The notes under the pieces were generated by a model. That model did not search any database and was not told where the DNA came from. It saw nothing but the letters and a program-made list of their open reading frames with translations. The position numbers and the translations under genes were made by a program. A stretch of 64,000 nucleotides of DNA from Muricea muricata. Taxonomy: Eukaryota > Cnidaria > Anthozoa > Malacalcyonacea > Plexauridae. Location: positions 27,361,746 to 27,425,745 of the forward strand of contig OY979717.1 of NCBI GenBank assembly GCA_963855995.1. The letters run 5' to 3'. How positions within the stretch are numbered: position 1 is the stretch's first letter; each line of letters starts with the position of its first letter. Of the stretch, positions 60,188 through 64,000 are shown in pieces.

Positions 60188-61285
60188 TTACGGAGTATGT
60201 TGATCCATGACCATGGCATGTGTTTCTATCGCGTTCGCTGCAGAGTTTTCTCGCTCCTTGTAAAACCAACAGAAGATCTTTTTAAATTCTTCCTTGTATT
60301 GAGAATTAGAAAAGACATAGAGAAAAGGATTGAGACTTGTGTTTAGAAAAGCCAAGATGTGCAAACTGCTATGGGTGGGTTCGTCTAGCGTGACGATATT
60401 TAATTCGTGCAGGCAAAAATAGACTTGATCAGGAAGCCAGCAAATTATTACACAAGCAGAAGCAAAGATGACCATTCTTGTTATTCTCTCTACAGAATAA
60501 CTTGTTTCGTTGTGGTGACTATTCGAAAGAATAGAGTCGGCTGCGTCGGTTGTTCTTGGTCGTGATGTCGTTTTCCTCAATTGGATCACCATTTGTGTAT
60601 ATGCTATGGTCATCAGTGTTGCTGGAAAAATACCCTTCAATAACGTCAGCAGCACCCGAGCTGCTCTGTTTTCAGGCCATCCAACGTGTCCCTTCAAAAT
60701 ACAAACATATGATCCGTTTCCTGCAGGCAAGCTCGACGCACTTAACGGCGTTCCTATATCAAGTAGTATGCCTGCGATCCAAGGAAGAGTCACCATTGTT
60801 GCAATTAGTTTCGTTGAAGAGCTATAGCGTCTGTACGACATGGGCCTTAAGACTGCAAGCCAGCGATCTATTGCCATCATAAGGCATGTGTACATCGTCA
60901 CGACTGACAAGGCGAATGGGATATAATGCGACCAAATTAAACTACAGTACAGTTGTCTGTAGGCTGGATGCGTCGGAAGCTCGTAGACGTCAGGAGGCAG
61001 TGCAAATCGAGGCATTGCCAACAAACAGATTGCTGTCAAAATATCTTGAATGGCCAAAGCTAGTAGAAGACAAGTGTGTGCCTTGTTGAGCCATTCCCGT
61101 TTCTTTACGAAGAAAATGACTACCATGGTGTTTCCGACTAAAGTGGAAACTGCAATTATGCCAAGCCACGCCGCTATAGTTTCTCTCTCCATACATGAGC
61201 AGTAATTCTTGCTCGCCCAAAACAGGTTGACCGAAGGATATGTATTCCGTTCTTTCTTTCCTATCAGTTGGAAATTCAAGCACAA
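60188..61285 (-). CDS. Rhodopsin-class G protein-coupled receptor
   Basis: A single uninterrupted frame of 365 codons holds seven membrane segments with class A landmarks: GN52 in TM1, LALAIQD81 in TM2, Cys114 at the top of TM3, DRW (140-142) in place of DRY, Trp169 in TM4, Cys195 in the second outer loop (bridge partner of Cys114), Pro221 in TM5, CWLP (282-285) in TM6, and NPFLY (319-323) in TM7, followed by an amphipathic helix with Cys339. An NGS glycosylation site is at 190-192 and Ser/Thr-rich stretches occur in loop 3. The layout fits a peptide- or amine-type receptor; the ligand is unknown. The frame opens without ATG; the first in-frame ATG is codon 32 (61192-61190), just before TM1, so a short N-terminus or an upstream exon (acceptor near 61262) is likely. 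A tandem relative lies at 63541. Confidence 0.88.
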   Translation of the reverse strand: MCLNFQLIGKKERNTYPSVNLFWASKNYCSCMERETIAAWLGIIAVSTLVGNTMVVIFFVKKREWLNKAHTCLLLALAIQDILTAICLLAMPRFALPPDVYELPTHPAYRQLYCSLIWSHYIPFALSVVTMYTCLMMAIDRWLAVLRPMSYRRYSSSTKLIATMVTLPWIAGILLDIGTPLSASSLPAGNGSYVCILKGHVGWPENRAARVLLTLLKGIFPATLMTIAYTQMVIQLRKTTSRPRTTDAADSILSNSHHNETSYSVERITRMVIFASACVIICWLPDQVYFCLHELNIVTLDEPTHSSLHILAFLNTSLNPFLYVFSNSQYKEEFKKIFCWFYKERENSAANAIETHAMVMDQHTP

Positions 61286-63540
61286 ATCATAAATTTTACA
61301 TAAATTTTTATAAATTTTACTTGAAGAAAAAAAGAGACCCTTTATCTTTTAGTGCAATTAAAGTTGCTCATGCCGGTAATTCGAGACGTATGAAAGCAGT
61401 AAGTGCCGACATTAATTGTACTTCGCATGTAATCGCATGTGTTTTAAGCCAGCTAATGTAAATATATATATTAAACCCTTATTTGGTAAGATCTATTTTC
61501 TTGCATTTAAGAGCTATTGTTCCATGTCTGGGTTGCCGTGGAAACATGTGCGTGATCTAATGCAAAAATGGATAGGGACAAACGACCTTATGGCGCTTAT
61601 CATGTACCAGGTCAGTGGATCATATAATGGACTGTGCAACACGCTGATATTGGGCTAATCTGCAGAAATCGACTGGCACGAGCTTGCAATGTACATGAGC
61701 AGGTGTTTATTATTATAGCGCGGTTTTCGTGATGAACTTCATCATCAAGATGAAAAACATCCCTTAAACCCCTTAAATTTATACAGCATAGTATGTAGAA
61801 ATTTGTCTTTCTTTTATACTATGTGAATTTTAGCTTACAAAGTTGTGTTAAATTTTCATGTATATTTAGTTTGTATATGTTCTATTACACCCCGCCTAAT
61901 TATCGAGCTTCCTAAGGCTCAACAGTAACATTTCGAAGCTTTTCACAGACACGGTGTCCTTATTAGAAGTATCGATTATTTCATAGTTGGTACAAGTGAA
62001 AACTGAAAATGCGGCGAACGGTTATTGAACGTTGAAATTTCATCTTTCTCGTCAACGATTGGAAAGATTTTTACGCGCTGCCATGTAGATGAATAAATAT
62101 CTATATTCATGTAATAAACACCGGTAGGTAGTCAGGGTCGAGCTGGAATCTTCTTTTTCGGGCCTGTTGTTGAAAGTCTTACTATTAATTGTAAAGTGGG
62201 TTTCCTTAGAAGTCTGTGTGAATCCACGCCAGTGTAATTGCGTACAAGGGGTCGAAATTCGGATTAAAACACGCAGTCAGACGTAATTGATATAGCGACT
62301 TGATAACGGATTATATATGTACAGTTCTGATATGACAAGGTGTGGTCCTCCAATAAACTGACATTAACAAACTTGGAAGTATAAATGTTCAAGTTACACA
62401 AGAGCACTGCATAGATAATTAAATATAGCTATTCTTTATGTAGTTGTGTTTATACATGCAGCAACAATACACATGTTTATAGAAAAGTTCAATAATTCCG
62501 ACTTCGAAAACAAGTGGTTTTAAATTATGTGTTTACAAATTTTGAATTCGCAAACAAATCTATTCGTCTATATAAATACAGATCGTTTAATTGGTCTAAT
62601 TCAATCAGGCGTTACAATCGGGCTATAAGGTTTGTTGTATTCCCAGAGAACATTGCTAATCATAAACATGCATTTCATGAAATGCAGAATGCTTGTCATC
62701 TGAGGGAAATGGGAATACGTGAGGCGTACAGAATGGATATGTAAGAATAGAAGTACATATCACGCGAGGATTTTGAGGTCGTCGCCGAACGATTCTTGTC
62801 GAAAATGCAAGTAAAATTACAGGAAAGAAGCGTGAAGAAATATTTCAATTGAAGCTGATATAGCGACCTTACCCCTGGGGTTTTCAAAGCGGGTCTTGAG
62901 CAGTGTACCCGTAATAAAAAGGCCACTCTTAGAAGTCAAGCGCCAGTTCCGCGCATTCGACTTTGAATGTTTTAATGAGCTCAAGAATGCGTTGTACATT
63001 ATTGTAGAAAATTTTCATACATGCATTATCAATTAACTGAAAATCGTTCCGACAAAATAACTCAGAATAAGGTTCATATGAGAGTTGAAACATTCAAATT
63101 CCATAAAATTTGAATTTGAATACTAAAATTTGAAATTGGCGGCTTGCACTAAGTGATGCGACGTCTACCGCCATGTTGAATGAAAAGCGCTGTACATTAT
63201 CGTGAATTATTGTAATTTACTGACTGCTTTACTTTTTTAGACAACTTAAAAGTAGTTTAAACGAAAAACGCAGCAGTGGAAGAAGTAATTTTAGAAAAAC
63301 TATAACTAAAAACATTAAGGAAAACACACACGCGTCGTTAAAACAAAATTCTGACATTGATCCATTACGTTTTTATAATAATACATTATTTTTAATACTA
63401 TATAATTCACAGACCTGTTTTAAATTGTGTTCAAACTGATGTAGTTTTTATGTTTCTAATCGAATGTCATTCTTTTGTGTCTCTCTATATAAATAAAGCA
63501 AACATCCCTAACCAACCGAAGATTACTACAGTTAAGGTTA
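61286..63540. other. Spacer between the two GPCR genes
   Basis: 2.25 kb of AT-rich sequence. Frames of 60-80 codons have no recognisable motif. It probably contains the promoter and any 5' exon of the first GPCR and the 3' UTR of the second. Confidence 0.45.
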
Positions 63541-64000
63541 CTACAATGCAGTGTTAATGGTAATAGAGATCGCGCATCTTGCTTGCCTTTGGTTGACTCG
63601 CATATTTCGATTAAATAAGCGACGCAAAATTACCGTAAACTCGTGCTTATACTGCCTGTTGGAGAAATTATAAAGGATGGGATTGAGGCAGGTATTCGTG
63701 AATGCGAAGATGTGCAATCCATTATGGATTGAATCGTTGATTTTAATGAGATTCATCTTGTAAAGGCAGTAATAAATTTGATCAGGCAGCCAAAAAATTA
63801 CCGCAATAACCGAGGCCGCGCAAATCATTTGTGTGGTCCTTTTCAATGCTAGAGTGGATTTAATTTTTCCGCGATTGGAATGTCTAGGAAGAACGATATT
63901 CCCCGATACTTTGGAAGCAGAGCTCTTTAATGTGTGCATCAATTTTCGATAGCATACGGCCATTAGAATTGCTGGTAAAAGATTTCCTGGAATAAATAAA
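63541..64000 (-). CDS. Rhodopsin-class GPCR, C-terminal half (cut by window end)
   Basis: The minus frame is open from the window edge to TAG at 63543-63541. It covers TM5 (IPGNLLPAILMAVCYRKL), a short third inner loop, TM6 (TQMICAASVIAVIFWLPDQI) and TM7 (LHIFAFTNTCLNPILYNFSN, with NPILY), then the helix 8 region (QYKHEFTVILRRLF). WLPDQ(V/I)Y(F/Y)CL, LHI-AF-NT-LNP and SN-QYK-EF are shared with the receptor at 60188, so the two are paralogues from a tandem duplication. The first half of the protein lies beyond the window. TM6 has FWLP instead of the usual CWLP. Confidence 0.85.
   Translation of the reverse strand, partial: LFIPGNLLPAILMAVCYRKLMHTLKSSASKVSGNIVLPRHSNRGKIKSTLALKRTTQMICAASVIAVIFWLPDQIYYCLYKMNLIKINDSIHNGLHIFAFTNTCLNPILYNFSNRQYKHEFTVILRRLFNRNMRVNQRQARCAISITINTAL

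Overview
This window looks like nuclear DNA of a marine invertebrate, most probably a cnidarian (anthozoan or hydrozoan). Reasons: it is AT-rich, genes are sparse, coding exons of about 70-420 bases have GT-AG introns, the GPCR coding sequences are uninterrupted where visible, and many small inverted-repeat DNA transposons plus a CR1/L2-like LINE are present. Nothing prokaryotic or organellar was seen. The species call is inference; the gene calls rest on reading protein similarity by eye, because no search could be run.

Layout. 1-33 kb is mostly repeats: a 1.8 kb Mutator-like element (35-1847), several small DNA transposons recognisable by terminal inverted repeats and target-site duplications (TTAA, TA, 8 bp, 9 bp), an interrupted local duplication (5502-7281), AT microsatellites (21.0-21.4 kb) and the 3' end of a dead LINE (28.8-29.4 kb, minus). 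Three pieces look like exons of unrecognised genes: 18780-19307 (+), 27204-27692 (+, doubtful) and 33123-33462 (-).

34743-53591 (+) is the one gene that can be fully reconstructed: PPWD1, a spliceosome-associated WD40 protein with a C-terminal cyclophilin domain. I resolve 14 coding exons giving 618 residues, with every junction in frame. Its introns are full of transposons: a 1.7 kb Mutator-like element carrying its own small reading frame, hAT-type MITEs (one inserted inside another), a Harbinger-like MITE and several fold-back palindromes.

53.6-60 kb is gene-poor: a minisatellite, a cysteine-rich (CXC-like) coding fragment, and a Tc1/mariner derivative (57600-58772) whose two halves are a 502-base inverted repeat. 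60188-61285 (-) and 63541-64000+ (-, cut by the window end) are two related rhodopsin-class GPCRs in tandem.

I found no convincing new multi-gene system. The most unusual items are the fold-back Tc1 element, the Mutator-like element with an embedded zinc-finger-like frame, the nested MITEs, and a recurring family of palindromes with a GC-rich CTTCGGCTCGG-type loop close to CTGATTGG boxes.
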